Assembly: GCF_014282275.1 (NCBI RefSeq)
Contig: NZ_VFIA01000002.1
Coordinates: forward strand, 124,001-188,000
Origin: Spirosoma utsteinense
Lineage (GTDB): Bacteria > Bacteroidota > Bacteroidia > Cytophagales > Spirosomataceae
Direction: 5' to 3'
Length of the DNA stretch: 64,000 bases
Shown: piece by piece, positions 1 through 8,552 of the stretch
Position numbering within the stretch: the stretch's first letter is position 1
Layout: the number at the start of each line of letters is the position of its first letter
The notes under the pieces: generated by a model
What the model was told of the DNA's origin: nothing
Seen by the model: the letters and a program-made list of their open reading frames with translations, nothing else
The model's database searches: none
Position numbers and translations under genes: made by a program

Positions 1-226
1 GCTGTTCGTGGTCGACGGTGCCGTAGCCATCCATATAGCCATGGCTGGCCTCGGGTGGCAGCAGGTGGCCGATGTCATGCAAAAAAGCCGCCACGACAGT
101 TTCCCGGTCGGCCCCGGCCTGCTCGGCCAGTTGCGCCGATTGCAGAGCGTGTTCGAGTTGGGTTACCGGCTCACCAAAGTAAGCGTCGTGGCCGCTGTGA
201 GCGAAAAGAGTAGCAATGGTATCCAT
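1..226 (-). CDS. PhnZ-like HD-domain oxygenase, N-terminal part (runs off window start)
   Basis: The first 75 residues of an HD-domain protein are visible; the rest lies left of the window. Residues Y16, E19, H26, H50-D51 and H54 can be read, the last three in the string LHDIGH. Their spacing (Y-3-E-7-H-24-HD-4-H) equals that recalled for PhnZ (Y24, E27, H34, H58-D59, H62), the mixed-valent diiron oxygenase that cleaves the C-P bond of (R)-1-hydroxy-2-aminoethylphosphonate to glycine and phosphate. The Tyr/Glu pair separates PhnZ from ordinary HD phosphohydrolases. It starts 60 bp after the metallophosphoesterase and is the last gene of the phosphonate-type cluster in view. The substrate is inferred. 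The later metal ligands and a PhnY hydroxylase gene, if present, lie outside. Confidence 0.8.
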   Translation of the reverse strand, partial: MDTIATLFAHSGHDAYFGEPVTQLEHALQSAQLAEQAGADRETVVAAFLHDIGHLLPPEASHGYMDGYGTVDHEQ

Positions 227-286
227 AGTGTCGGACAGGCTGTCCGGGGAGTTAAGTCAAATCCAGGCCATAGTGTCGGTCCGAGC

Positions 287-1204
287 CTATATGTATTGCA
301 AATACGTCCGTTCAACGGTTCCGTCATCGTATAGGTCCATGAGTGCGTACCCGGCTTTGGTCTGGTGGTAGGTATCATTCGTCCACCAGTTACCGCTAAC
401 GGCTCCGTTGCACATATAGGCCACCCCATTGTAATCGACCCGGTCCAGCAGGTGCATATGCCCGCTCAGGGCGGTTTTCACATTCGGATACTGGTAGAAC
501 AGCTCGATCAGTTCGGCGGCATCGGTATGGTTCCAGCTACCGGGAATCTGCCAGTTACCGTTCTTTATGTTCGACTTGTCATAAAATACCGTTGCCGACA
601 CGATGGGAATGTGTGACATCAGAAGGATCGGGGTTTTGGAATTGGTTTTGGCCAGATCAGCTTTGAGCCAGGCCAGTTGTTCGGGATCGATATGGCCCGT
701 GTACCACTTGTTTTCGGGCGTTAGCTGAACACTGTCGAGGACAATGAAATGCCAGCCGTTCCGGTCGAACGAGCGATACCGTTCGTTGAGTTTCATCTGG
801 TCCAGCGCCCACTTTTTACCGTACTGCGGATCGGTTTTGGCCTGCTCATATCCCCACACGTCATGATTACCGATGCAGTACTCGATGGGCAGCGAATTGT
901 CGGCTTTAACGACGGTATTCCAGGCGTCCCACTGTTTCTGCACCTTGTCGCGGTCCTGTCCCAGCGCGTCCATGATCGTGTCGCCCCCGTGCAGAATGAA
1001 AGCGGGTTTGTCGGCCTGGTTTTGCAGGTGATGAAAGCACTTAGCCACGTGCTCCATCGGTTTCGTTTCGGCCGTAATGTGCGTGTCGCCGATGTAGGCA
1101 AAGCGGACACTGCGTTTGCGGGCAGCAGCGGGCGCAGCCATACTATCGGCAGCCGCTACGAGCGGTAACAGGCCAGCGCTTTTGAGGAGGGTTCTGCGGT
1201 TCAT
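287..1204 (-). CDS. Exported calcineurin-like metallophosphoesterase with Tat-type signal
   Basis: A 305-residue metallophosphoesterase. The dimetal motifs are in order: D40-T-H42, GGD at 73-75, GNHD at 112-115, then MSH and SGHMH in the C-terminal half. The start is set at MNRRTLLK (ATG at 1204). The frame stays open upstream, but those codons (repeated Tyr-Asp and Tyr-Phe-Asp) are translated word-repeat hairpin and not protein. R3-R4 followed by Thr-Leu-Leu-Lys, a hydrophobic stretch and an Ala-rich end near residue 28 look like a Tat signal, so the enzyme probably acts in the periplasm. It follows SusD and precedes the PhnZ-like gene on the same strand. It may hydrolyse a phosphate or phosphonate ester of the imported molecule; the substrate is unknown. 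Confidence 0.85.
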   Translation of the reverse strand: MNRRTLLKSAGLLPLVAAADSMAAPAAARKRSVRFAYIGDTHITAETKPMEHVAKCFHHLQNQADKPAFILHGGDTIMDALGQDRDKVQKQWDAWNTVVKADNSLPIEYCIGNHDVWGYEQAKTDPQYGKKWALDQMKLNERYRSFDRNGWHFIVLDSVQLTPENKWYTGHIDPEQLAWLKADLAKTNSKTPILLMSHIPIVSATVFYDKSNIKNGNWQIPGSWNHTDAAELIELFYQYPNVKTALSGHMHLLDRVDYNGVAYMCNGAVSGNWWTNDTYHQTKAGYALMDLYDDGTVERTYLQYI

Positions 1205-1208
1205 AAGG

Positions 1209-1361
1209 AGTCGTAGAAGTCGTAAGTCGAAGTAGTCGAAGTAGTCGTAAGGGTCGTAAGGGTCGTAAGGGTCGTAAGTCGTAGAAGTCAAAAGTGGCTG
1301 ACGCATGACGGCTACTTACGACTATTACGACTTACGACTTCTACGACTTTTGACGACTTCT
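1209..1361. repeat. Word-repeat hairpin (GTCGTAAG / GTCGTAGAAG units), copy 1
   Basis: The left arm (1209-1291) is built from degenerate units such as GTCGTAAG, GTCGTAGAAG and GTCGAAGTA. The right arm (1313-1361) carries their reverse complements (CTTACGAC, CTTCTACGAC). AGTGGCTGACGC lies in the loop. The unit is purely intergenic, between susD and the metallophosphoesterase gene. A second copy with the same words and the same loop word lies at 7577-7716. Confidence 0.85.
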
Positions 1362-2970
1362 ATTTCAAAATCCACATCGTGGCGTTAATATCGTCATTGG
1401 CCCCATACTGACTGGTGATGGCGGCTTTCAGGTTGTCACCGTTGGTTGTCCGCTCACTGGTGGGATACTGCCACCGCTTGGGAATCCGGCCACTGTTGCC
1501 GGTGCCGACACCCGTCAGGAATGCAGGGACACCCGTCCGGCGCTGGTTGTAGAAAGCTTCCAGGCCAGAGTTCTGAAAGAAAGCGATGTACTTCTGGGTC
1601 AGGATCTGGTTTAGTCCCGTTGCATTGTCGCCAGCATAGTTCACCGATGGCTGAGCAAGATAATCGCTTGTGCTCACTTTTACGACATAGTCGGTGAAGT
1701 TGGTAATACCGCCGTCGCGCGAGAACGTAACGGTATTGTCGCCGTCTTTCAACCCGTAGAAGCCCATCGATGCCAGGATACCTTTCCGGTAGTAGTTATC
1801 GGCGCTGCCTGCCGACGTCGATGCAGCCGCCCAGCCCCGGTTGATTCCTTCGGCCAGATTGAACATCTGTTCGGGATAGCCGACGATAAAGACGGATTCA
1901 CCCACGTAGGATGTATAATAATGCTTCCGGTTCTGGAACGAATACTGGCCCTTGAGCACGTTGGTGGCCATATCCTGCTGGTCCTCGCCCGACGACGCCC
2001 CGACGAAAGCGGCAAAGTCGGTGGGCCGAAGACCAGCCGCCAGCTTGGCCGAAGCCGGTTCGGCGACTACAAAAACGCGCGGGTCTTTCCGGTCTACCAG
2101 CAAATCGATGTAGGTCTTCGCCATGTTTTCGCGGGTGGCGCTCTGCCCGAAATTGTCCTGGTTGCGCGGGTACTTGCTCTGAATCCCGTTATGAACGTAT
2201 TGCAGATTATCGCTCATACCGGTCAGCAGCGGATATTTGGTTGGATTACCCACCATGTCGGCAAACTTCTGTTTGATGTTTAAATCCGCATCGGCCTCTT
2301 TCTTACTCAGACTGATCAGTACCCGCAGGCGATAGGCATTGACGGCTTTCTGCCATTGCCGCAGGTTGTTGTTGTAATAGAAATCACCGCCCAGGGTGTT
2401 GTCACCTTTCGTGATGATAGCCGCCATATCGGTGTTGGCTTCGTCGAGCCATTGCAGAATCTGCACATAAACGGCTTTCTGCGTATCATATTTGGGCGTC
2501 AGATTAGCCTGATCTTTCAGGGCTTCGGTCATTGGAATATCGCCCACGCGCCGGGTCATATTCTCGAAGAAGTAAGCCCGGAAGAACTTACCCAGTGCCG
2601 CGTAGGGGTTCAGGTCGGCGGCTCCCGCCCGTTTGGCTTCGGCTTCCATTCGCAGCACATTTTTCAACGTGAAAAAATTCAGTTTGGTCGTTGTCCAGGT
2701 GTACTCGTTCGTAGAGTAGTAGTTGTAATTGCTGGCGTAGAACTGATTGTAACGTTGCTCAGCGCTCCAGGGCGCATAGGTCACCCCTGCGAAACCCTCC
2801 GGGCTGTTTTCTGAATCGTACATGTCGTTCAGAATGCCCTTCAGGACCAGCGAGGCCGGAGCATTCACCGCCCGGTTGGGGTCCTTCTCCAGTTCGTCGA
2901 ACGATTTTTCGCAGGCCGTCAGCGTCAGCATGAGGGCCAGTATGGGTAAAATCCGTTTGTATAGGTTCAT
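1360..2970 (-). CDS. SusD/RagB-family outer-membrane substrate-binding lipoprotein
   Basis: A 536-residue surface lipoprotein. The signal peptide ends in LTAC with the lipidated Cys at residue 20, followed by the acidic ELEKDPN stretch typical of the SusD-like_2 branch, then a TPR-rich body. SusD proteins form the lid over the SusC channel and bind substrate. It starts 83 bp after the SusC stop and is almost certainly co-transcribed with it. The SusD-like_2 branch is recalled as often serving non-starch ligands. No glycoside hydrolase, sulfatase or peptidase gene accompanies the pair, so a glycan utilisation locus is not supported. The phosphonate-family enzymes on either side suggest the ligand type. 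Confidence 0.9.
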   Translation of the reverse strand: MNLYKRILPILALMLTLTACEKSFDELEKDPNRAVNAPASLVLKGILNDMYDSENSPEGFAGVTYAPWSAEQRYNQFYASNYNYYSTNEYTWTTTKLNFFTLKNVLRMEAEAKRAGAADLNPYAALGKFFRAYFFENMTRRVGDIPMTEALKDQANLTPKYDTQKAVYVQILQWLDEANTDMAAIITKGDNTLGGDFYYNNNLRQWQKAVNAYRLRVLISLSKKEADADLNIKQKFADMVGNPTKYPLLTGMSDNLQYVHNGIQSKYPRNQDNFGQSATRENMAKTYIDLLVDRKDPRVFVVAEPASAKLAAGLRPTDFAAFVGASSGEDQQDMATNVLKGQYSFQNRKHYYTSYVGESVFIVGYPEQMFNLAEGINRGWAAASTSAGSADNYYRKGILASMGFYGLKDGDNTVTFSRDGGITNFTDYVVKVSTSDYLAQPSVNYAGDNATGLNQILTQKYIAFFQNSGLEAFYNQRRTGVPAFLTGVGTGNSGRIPKRWQYPTSERTTNGDNLKAAITSQYGANDDINATMWILK

Positions 2971-3053
2971 GTTGTTTGTAGTTATTGGCGCGTTTCCCGC
3001 CCCCGGTCTGCAACCACGGGCTGCTTCGGAAAGACCGGGGGAGGAAAGGCTGG

Positions 3054-6000
3054 TTAAAATGTCAGATTCAGGTTGAAACCGTACCGGCGGGTGGTTGGTG
3101 TTTGCAGATCGGAGCGGCCATTGACCGTAAACTGATCGATATCGATGTCCTTCCGCTCGGCGAAGTACAACAGGTTACGACCCACGAAGGAGATCGATGC
3201 CTGCTTGATGCCCAGCCGGCCAACCAGTGTCTGGGGCAGGGTGTAGCCAATGACAACCTCCCGAAGTTTGACGAACGAACGGCTGATGATGTTGCCCCCG
3301 TCGAACCCGTATCGCCGGGCGATGTAATCCTGTAAAAACGCTTTCGTCGTGTTAGGAGCAAACTGTAGCTCGGCGTAGTTGGTCACGTTGCCATCGGCGT
3401 CGTAGTTGATCTGGGCCCCGTTGCTCACCTGAACGCCCTCGCCCAGATACGACTTGATGCCTTTCGTGTCGTTCAGGCGCGCAACACCCATATCGCCTTC
3501 GACCGTATTGATGATGCGGCCCCCGGCATAGGTTTTCTGCTGGACATAATCGGAGATCACTCCGCCCACGCGCCCATCGAACTGGAAGCTGAAAGTGACA
3601 TTTTTGTAGCTGAACCGGTTGTTCAGCCCCCACACCCAGTCGGGGTTGATATTGCCAACGTACTGGGCCACCGTGGTCTGGAGGGGCCGCCCACCCGCGT
3701 CGTTCACGATCTGGCCGTCGGGCGAGCGAACGAACGTTTTGGTGTAATACTTATCGGTGCGGTCGCCAATTTTAAAGAACGTGTTCAGGGCTGTCACCCC
3801 CGGATAAAACTCCCGGTAAACCTCCCGGTAAGTCGACCAGTTGGCCAGCACATCCCAGTTGAGGCCATCGGGATTTTGCAGCACCTTACCCGTCAGCGAT
3901 AGTTCGAACCCTTTTTTCTGGGTTTTGATCCCGTTTACCAGCAGCGACGAATAGCCGGTCGTTTCGGAAATAGGCAGTTGGAAAATCCGGGGACCATCAT
4001 TACTGATGAAATAAGCCGCATCGAAAGCCAGGCGGTTTCTCAGGAAACGGGCATCCAAACCGACCTCGAACTGCGACGTGCTGTTCGGTTTGATGTTCGG
4101 GTTGTTGAGCGCGTTGGTGAAGTAGGCTGTAGACGTGTTGTTGACCGTGTAGGGCGTGCTGTACACCGCCGAGTTCTGATACGTTGGTCCATCGTAGGAC
4201 GATGAATACTGCTGGCCATAACCGAGCGGGAAGGACGGCACTCCAATGGTCGACTGGGTCAGGCCATCTTTCACGTTGGCATAGGACGCCCGGAGTTTCA
4301 GGAACGAAATCGCTTCGGGAACCGGCACATAATCGGACAGTACGGTGCTCAGCGCTACCGATGGATAGAAGAAGGTGTTATTACCCTTCGGCAAGGTCGA
4401 CAGTTTGTCCATCCGACCCGTTGTCGACAAGGTCACAACATCCTTCAGGGTGAAGTCGGCGGAGTAATACGCCGACAATACCCGCATATCGGCATTGAAG
4501 TTAGACGCAATCAGGGGGTTGACCGAGTTCGAGAAGTTATACACGCCCGGCACGTTCAGGTAGTTGGTCGTCGTGTAGTTCGAATTGTAGTTATACACCC
4601 GCAGGTTGCCCCCGGCAATGGCGTTCACGCTCAGCAGCGGACTCACCCGCCGATCGAACTTCAGCAGCAGGTCGGTGTTGTTGTCGAGCAGGTTACGCCG
4701 GTCTTCGCGGTAATCGCCTTTGGCTTCTTCCCGGCCATAGACCGTTGCCGAATAGGGAAACTTCTCGGTCCGCAGCAAATTCCAGGTCGACACCTGGGTC
4801 CGAAGTTGCAGGTCCAGTCCGTCGAGAATCTTGTACTTGAGCGATGTCTGCCCGATAATATCGGTTTTATAATGTCCCCGCAGCCATTCTTTGGTAATAA
4901 ACCAGGGGTTGTTATACCGCTGGTATTCGGCGTAGATCTGCTGCGTTCCTTCTTTACCGGGCTGCCAGTAGTTCTTCAGCTGGTCGACATCCCAGTCGGC
5001 ACCACCCCAGATAGCGATGTTGTAGATCATGGAGTTAGGACCATAGTCGACATCGGGAATGTTGGGCGTATACTGGCGGTTGACCTGCACATCGCCCTCG
5101 AAACGCAGGCGGCTGGTGAAGTTGTAGCCGGTAGACACTTTGAAGGTCGTGCTGTTGAGCTTGGTATTAGGGACCAGACCGCGCTGGTAGTTGTGCGACA
5201 GCGAGAACCGCAGGTCGTATTTCTCGCCCGACGACGATATGGATATGTTGTTGGTAGACAGAATACCGGCTTGCAGAAACCGGCTCAGGTTGTCTTTGCC
5301 CCGCGCAACCCAGGGGGTACCGGTCCGTTTGCCCGTTGCTGGATCGACCGGGCTATCGTACTGGGGTATCAACTGTCCCTCAAAGCGGGGTCCCCAGATA
5401 TCGTAGTCACCGTCGTTCTTGCCGCCCCCTTTACCGTTGACAAATTCATAGACGCCGTGGTCGCCGGGGCCATACTCATCCTGCACCTTCGGAATAGCCA
5501 GGAAGCCATTGTCGACCATCTGACTGGTATTGACGTCGACCGAAAACCCCCGCTTATCTTTAGTACCGCGTTTCGTCGTGATCAGGATAGCCCCGTTTTT
5601 ACCCCGAAAGCCGTACAAAGCCGATGCCGATGCGCCTTTCAGGACCGAATACGTTTCGATGTCGTCGGGGCTGATGTTCCAGGTGTCGGAGTTGATGGGC
5701 AACCCGTCGACCACGAACAGCACATCGCTGTTACCCCGCAGAATAACGTTGGGCCGACGCAGTAGTTCGGCCGACGCCCCGATCGTCAGACCGGCGACTT
5801 TCCCTACCAGCGAGTTGATCGCGTTTGGTTCGCGGGCCTTGATCAGCTGTGCCCCTTCGACCGACTGAATGGAAACGCCAATGTTCCGAACGTCCTTTTT
5901 AATACCGAGGGCCGTGTAAACGAATTCGTTCAGCGTTGTAACCGCTGCTTTCATCGTCACGTCGATTGCCGATCGGTTTCCCACGGCGATTTCCTGCGTT

Positions 6001-6275
6001 TCGTAGCCGATAAACGAGAAGGTCAGCGTACGGTCAGGGCCGGTAACGTTGAGGGTGTAGCCCCCGTCGGCTTTAGTGGTCGTACCGGTGGTTGTTCCTT
6101 TAATGACGATGGATACGCCGGGCAGCGGCTGCTGATCATCGGCCGAGAGCACCCGACCGGTAATCGTCTGTGCCAGTGCCGCTATACCCGGCAGCAGGCA
6201 CAGGAGAAGCATCACCAGATACCGAGGTAATCTCGATGGCAAGGATGCCCGTGAAGGTAAAGATGTTGATTTCAT
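3054..6275 (-). CDS. SusC/RagA-family TonB-dependent outer-membrane transporter
   Basis: A 1073-residue TonB-dependent transporter. It has a signal peptide (residues 1-36, ending ALAQ), a carboxypeptidase-regulatory-like domain (about 37-125, beginning ITGRVLSADDQQPLPGVSI), a plug domain (about 130-240, with VDGLPI and YGFRGKNGAI) and a 22-strand-type barrel ending in the aromatic terminus LNLTF. It imports ligand handed over by the SusD lipoprotein encoded next. A good Bacteroidota promoter lies upstream, so the susCD part of the cluster may be transcribed on its own as well as from further upstream. No anti-sigma/ECF pair or hybrid two-component sensor flanks it, so regulation is not visible. 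Confidence 0.95.
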   Translation of the reverse strand: MKSTSLPSRASLPSRLPRYLVMLLLCLLPGIAALAQTITGRVLSADDQQPLPGVSIVIKGTTTGTTTKADGGYTLNVTGPDRTLTFSFIGYETQEIAVGNRSAIDVTMKAAVTTLNEFVYTALGIKKDVRNIGVSIQSVEGAQLIKAREPNAINSLVGKVAGLTIGASAELLRRPNVILRGNSDVLFVVDGLPINSDTWNISPDDIETYSVLKGASASALYGFRGKNGAILITTKRGTKDKRGFSVDVNTSQMVDNGFLAIPKVQDEYGPGDHGVYEFVNGKGGGKNDGDYDIWGPRFEGQLIPQYDSPVDPATGKRTGTPWVARGKDNLSRFLQAGILSTNNISISSSGEKYDLRFSLSHNYQRGLVPNTKLNSTTFKVSTGYNFTSRLRFEGDVQVNRQYTPNIPDVDYGPNSMIYNIAIWGGADWDVDQLKNYWQPGKEGTQQIYAEYQRYNNPWFITKEWLRGHYKTDIIGQTSLKYKILDGLDLQLRTQVSTWNLLRTEKFPYSATVYGREEAKGDYREDRRNLLDNNTDLLLKFDRRVSPLLSVNAIAGGNLRVYNYNSNYTTTNYLNVPGVYNFSNSVNPLIASNFNADMRVLSAYYSADFTLKDVVTLSTTGRMDKLSTLPKGNNTFFYPSVALSTVLSDYVPVPEAISFLKLRASYANVKDGLTQSTIGVPSFPLGYGQQYSSSYDGPTYQNSAVYSTPYTVNNTSTAYFTNALNNPNIKPNSTSQFEVGLDARFLRNRLAFDAAYFISNDGPRIFQLPISETTGYSSLLVNGIKTQKKGFELSLTGKVLQNPDGLNWDVLANWSTYREVYREFYPGVTALNTFFKIGDRTDKYYTKTFVRSPDGQIVNDAGGRPLQTTVAQYVGNINPDWVWGLNNRFSYKNVTFSFQFDGRVGGVISDYVQQKTYAGGRIINTVEGDMGVARLNDTKGIKSYLGEGVQVSNGAQINYDADGNVTNYAELQFAPNTTKAFLQDYIARRYGFDGGNIISRSFVKLREVVIGYTLPQTLVGRLGIKQASISFVGRNLLYFAERKDIDIDQFTVNGRSDLQTPTTRRYGFNLNLTF

Positions 6276-6309
6276 ACATTTCTCAGGTTAGCCAATTAAG
6301 CATTTCCTG

Positions 6310-6337
6310 CAAAAGTATGTGCACACCGTTACGTCAA
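6310..6337 (-). promoter_or_regulatory. Bacteroidota-type promoter for susC
   Basis: On the minus strand TACTTTTG (6317-6310) fits the -7 consensus TAnnTTTG, and TTG (6337-6335) lies 17 bp upstream as a -33 element. The predicted start is about 30 nt before the susC start codon. Promoter strength is not known. Confidence 0.55.
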
Positions 6338-6405
6338 TGTGTGCTGTTTATCAATGAATTATGAATAGATTTTAAAAAAATTCATAAAAGGATAACAGCG
6401 AGCCC

Positions 6406-7551
6406 CTAAACGCCCACGCCCAGCCACTGCCGGATGGTATGCCCGGCGAAGCCCGCACCGGAGCTCATGCCTTTGCCGCCAATGCCGGTCACGATGCGGA
6501 TATGCTCGTCGATATCGTACTCGAAGATCTCGGCTGGTGTCTGGCTATAGAAGCCCGCCCACGTCTTCCGGATCGTCAACGGAAACGTCACGATCCGCCG
6601 GGCTTCGGTCAGCATCAGGTCATTGATAAAATCCTGCGTATGGTAGCCCAGGTCTTCGGCCTGCGTGGCATCGGCATACTCGTGCGAGTCACCCACGATG
6701 ATCGACCCATCGGTGGCCTGCTTGAAGAGGATATGAATACCCCACTTTTTGAGTTCAGCCAGGTGATCGGGTGTGGTGATCGAAGGATAAGACGGGCACT
6801 CCTGAAACGCTTCGTACCGCCGAATCGACAGGCCCGTCAGGATATTCCCCGGCAACGGCAGACCGGCCACCGGTTCGGCCAGCAGCATCTGCAACTTGCT
6901 GACGACCAGCCCGGCATCGGCCAGCAGCTCAGGAAACAGCAGCTTCACCTCATGGCCGTTACAGATAAGTACCCGCCCGCCCTGAAAACGCTGTTTGTTG
7001 GACAAAGTAACAATGGCACCGGCATAATTTGACTGCACATCGATAACCGCCGAACCAGGTCGGTAGTCGACACCGTATTTATGCTGCACATAGCCAATAA
7101 GCCGGTGAATCATCTGCTCCGGCTCCACGCTCATCTCCTCGGGAAAGTATAATCCGCCTACGACATAATCGGCTCTCAGGTGCGGGTATTTGTCGAGGCA
7201 CTGCGCTTTACTGAGCAATTCGCTCGGGTAATCCAGCCCTACATACCGGTCGTGGAGTTCGTTGGCCAGTTGCCACTCGTCGGCGTCGGACGCTACATAG
7301 AGGGTACCGTTCTGCCGCACCGTAATATCGGTTTGCTGCTGGATGTCGCGGTATATAGCCAGGCTCTGCCGGCCATAGTCGAACCACCTTCCGGCCAGAC
7401 CGGAAGGCACCACCTGCCCGAAATTGCGTACCGTGGCCCCTACCGGATAGCGGTCTTTTTCAAGCAGCAGCACCCGCTGACCCGCTTTGGCCGCATGATA
7501 GGCATGAAACGCACCCAGCGCCCCAGCGCCAATAATGATCAAGTCGTACAT
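6406..7551 (-). CDS. FAD-dependent oxidoreductase of the phosphonate-cluster type (TIGR03364-like)
   Basis: A 381-residue DAO-fold flavoenzyme. The Rossmann motif GAGALG is at residues 8-13, an acidic residue ends the second strand (LLLEKD), and the C-terminal FAD-binding stretch contains GIGGKGMSSGAGFAG. ATG at 7551 was chosen because the open frame upstream is repeat-encoded. The family is known to sit beside PhnX-like hydrolases in phosphonate operons. Related enzymes are reported to oxidise aminoethylphosphonates, especially N-methylated ones, to phosphonoacetaldehyde, which is the substrate class of the next upstream gene. The exact substrate here is inferred. It is separated from the PhnX-like gene by a word-repeat hairpin. 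Confidence 0.85.
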   Translation of the reverse strand: MYDLIIIGAGALGAFHAYHAAKAGQRVLLLEKDRYPVGATVRNFGQVVPSGLAGRWFDYGRQSLAIYRDIQQQTDITVRQNGTLYVASDADEWQLANELHDRYVGLDYPSELLSKAQCLDKYPHLRADYVVGGLYFPEEMSVEPEQMIHRLIGYVQHKYGVDYRPGSAVIDVQSNYAGAIVTLSNKQRFQGGRVLICNGHEVKLLFPELLADAGLVVSKLQMLLAEPVAGLPLPGNILTGLSIRRYEAFQECPSYPSITTPDHLAELKKWGIHILFKQATDGSIIVGDSHEYADATQAEDLGYHTQDFINDLMLTEARRIVTFPLTIRKTWAGFYSQTPAEIFEYDIDEHIRIVTGIGGKGMSSGAGFAGHTIRQWLGVGV

Positions 7552-7576
7552 GGTTTTTTTAGGGAAGGGGTGAGGA

Positions 7577-7716
7577 TAGTCGTAGAAGTCGTAGAAGTCG
7601 TAAGTCGTAAGAGTCGTAAGAGTCGTAAGTGGCTGACGCGAAAGCAACAAGCCTGCATCAGCCACTTACGACTTCTACGACTTATGACTTCTACGACTAT
7701 TATGACTTCTACGACT
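7577..7716. repeat. Word-repeat hairpin (GTCGTAAG / GTCGTAGAAG units), copy 2
   Basis: The left arm (7577-7629) has GTCGTAGAAG, GTCGTAAG and GAGTCGTAAG units. The apex is AAGTGGCTGA (7627-7636) facing TCAGCCACTT (7658-7667), and the right arm with complementary words runs to 7716. It shares both words and apex with 1209-1361. It lies between the PhnX-like and FAD oxidoreductase genes, inside the putative operon. Confidence 0.85.
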
Positions 7717-7723
7717 AATACAA

Positions 7724-8452
7724 CTAGTCCATCACTACCTGTCTGATCAAAGCTGGTAGCTCCCGTAATGAGCCGATGAGCAGATCGTGGGGGTAGGCAT
7801 CGAGTTGATCGGCGGTATGGGTACCGTTGGTAATACCTATGTTCAGGGCAACCCCGGCCGCCCGACCCGACAACAGATCAGAAGGTGTGTCGCCGATGTT
7901 AACGACCGCTTTGGGATTCGTGACGTTCAGCAGCTGCATGGCCCGCTCGATCATCTGCGGGTAGGGTCGGCCGCGCTCCACCTCATCACTGGCAATAGAG
8001 ACTTGAATGATGCTGGATGGCCCTCCCCTATGCTGCTCGTCGAGATCGGCCAGCCAGCCCAGCTTGTCGAGGATAATATCGGTTACGACGCGGTAAAACC
8101 CCGTTGTCAGCGCAACGGCGATACCCCGTTCGCGCAGATACGCCAGTGTTTCCAGGCAGCCTTCGGTCGGTGTGGCACCGTTGGTGAGGTAATGATGTTC
8201 GAGGATGTCTTTGAACGCTGCGTAAGAAACATCGACCTGCGACTGAACATCGGGATGGGTGTCGCCCAGTTGCTCTTTCCAGAGTGTTTCGAACACATAC
8301 CGTTTCGCCAGGCCCTGCATGGCCAGAATTCGCTCGTCGGTAACGGATAGCCCCGTTTGGGTGGCTGCCTCAGCAAAACACCGCTCTACCTCATGGTGGT
8401 CGGTCACGGTCGTACCGGCCATATCGAATACCACTAATTCAATGGGTTGCAT
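7724..8452 (-). CDS. PhnX-like HAD hydrolase (phosphonatase-like, TIGR03351 type)
   Basis: A 242-residue HAD-superfamily protein with the marks that set phosphonoacetaldehyde hydrolase and its close relatives apart. Motif I is D10-x-AGTT instead of DxDxT. An Arg replaces the usual Lys before motif III (GRPYP). GDTPSD forms the metal motif. The cap holds Lys50 in GLAK, where PhnX forms its Schiff base with the aldehyde. It would split phosphonoacetaldehyde, or a related phosphonoaldehyde, into aldehyde and phosphate. ATG at 8452 is preferred; an in-frame ATG 18 codons upstream has no family-like sequence. It is the first gene of the minus-strand cluster and sits 100 bp after pncB. Confidence 0.85.
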   Translation of the reverse strand: MQPIELVVFDMAGTTVTDHHEVERCFAEAATQTGLSVTDERILAMQGLAKRYVFETLWKEQLGDTHPDVQSQVDVSYAAFKDILEHHYLTNGATPTEGCLETLAYLRERGIAVALTTGFYRVVTDIILDKLGWLADLDEQHRGGPSSIIQVSIASDEVERGRPYPQMIERAMQLLNVTNPKAVVNIGDTPSDLLSGRAAGVALNIGITNGTHTADQLDAYPHDLLIGSLRELPALIRQVVMD

Positions 8453-8552
8453 GATGGGAAGTTCTGGAAAAGTGGGCCGCCGAAGCGGAACGGTAAAACA
8501 ACGCAAACTTTTACTACAGTCCGTTAAGCAGGTGTTAAGAAAAATTATTCAC

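Noticed and set aside
1205..1306. N-terminal extension of the metallophosphoesterase with repeated Tyr-Asp-Pro
   Set aside because: The codons are translated hairpin words, the signal peptide starts at 1204, and the same words occur in non-coding DNA at 7577-7716.
1209..1361. CRISPR array or simple microsatellite
   Set aside because: Units are degenerate, without spacers of constant length, and arranged as inverted arms. No cas gene is present in the window.
4806..5765. Long open frame (319 codons) on the plus strand inside susC
   Set aside because: It is antisense to an unmistakable SusC gene and its translation has no family-like motif; codon bias of the real gene keeps the other strand open.
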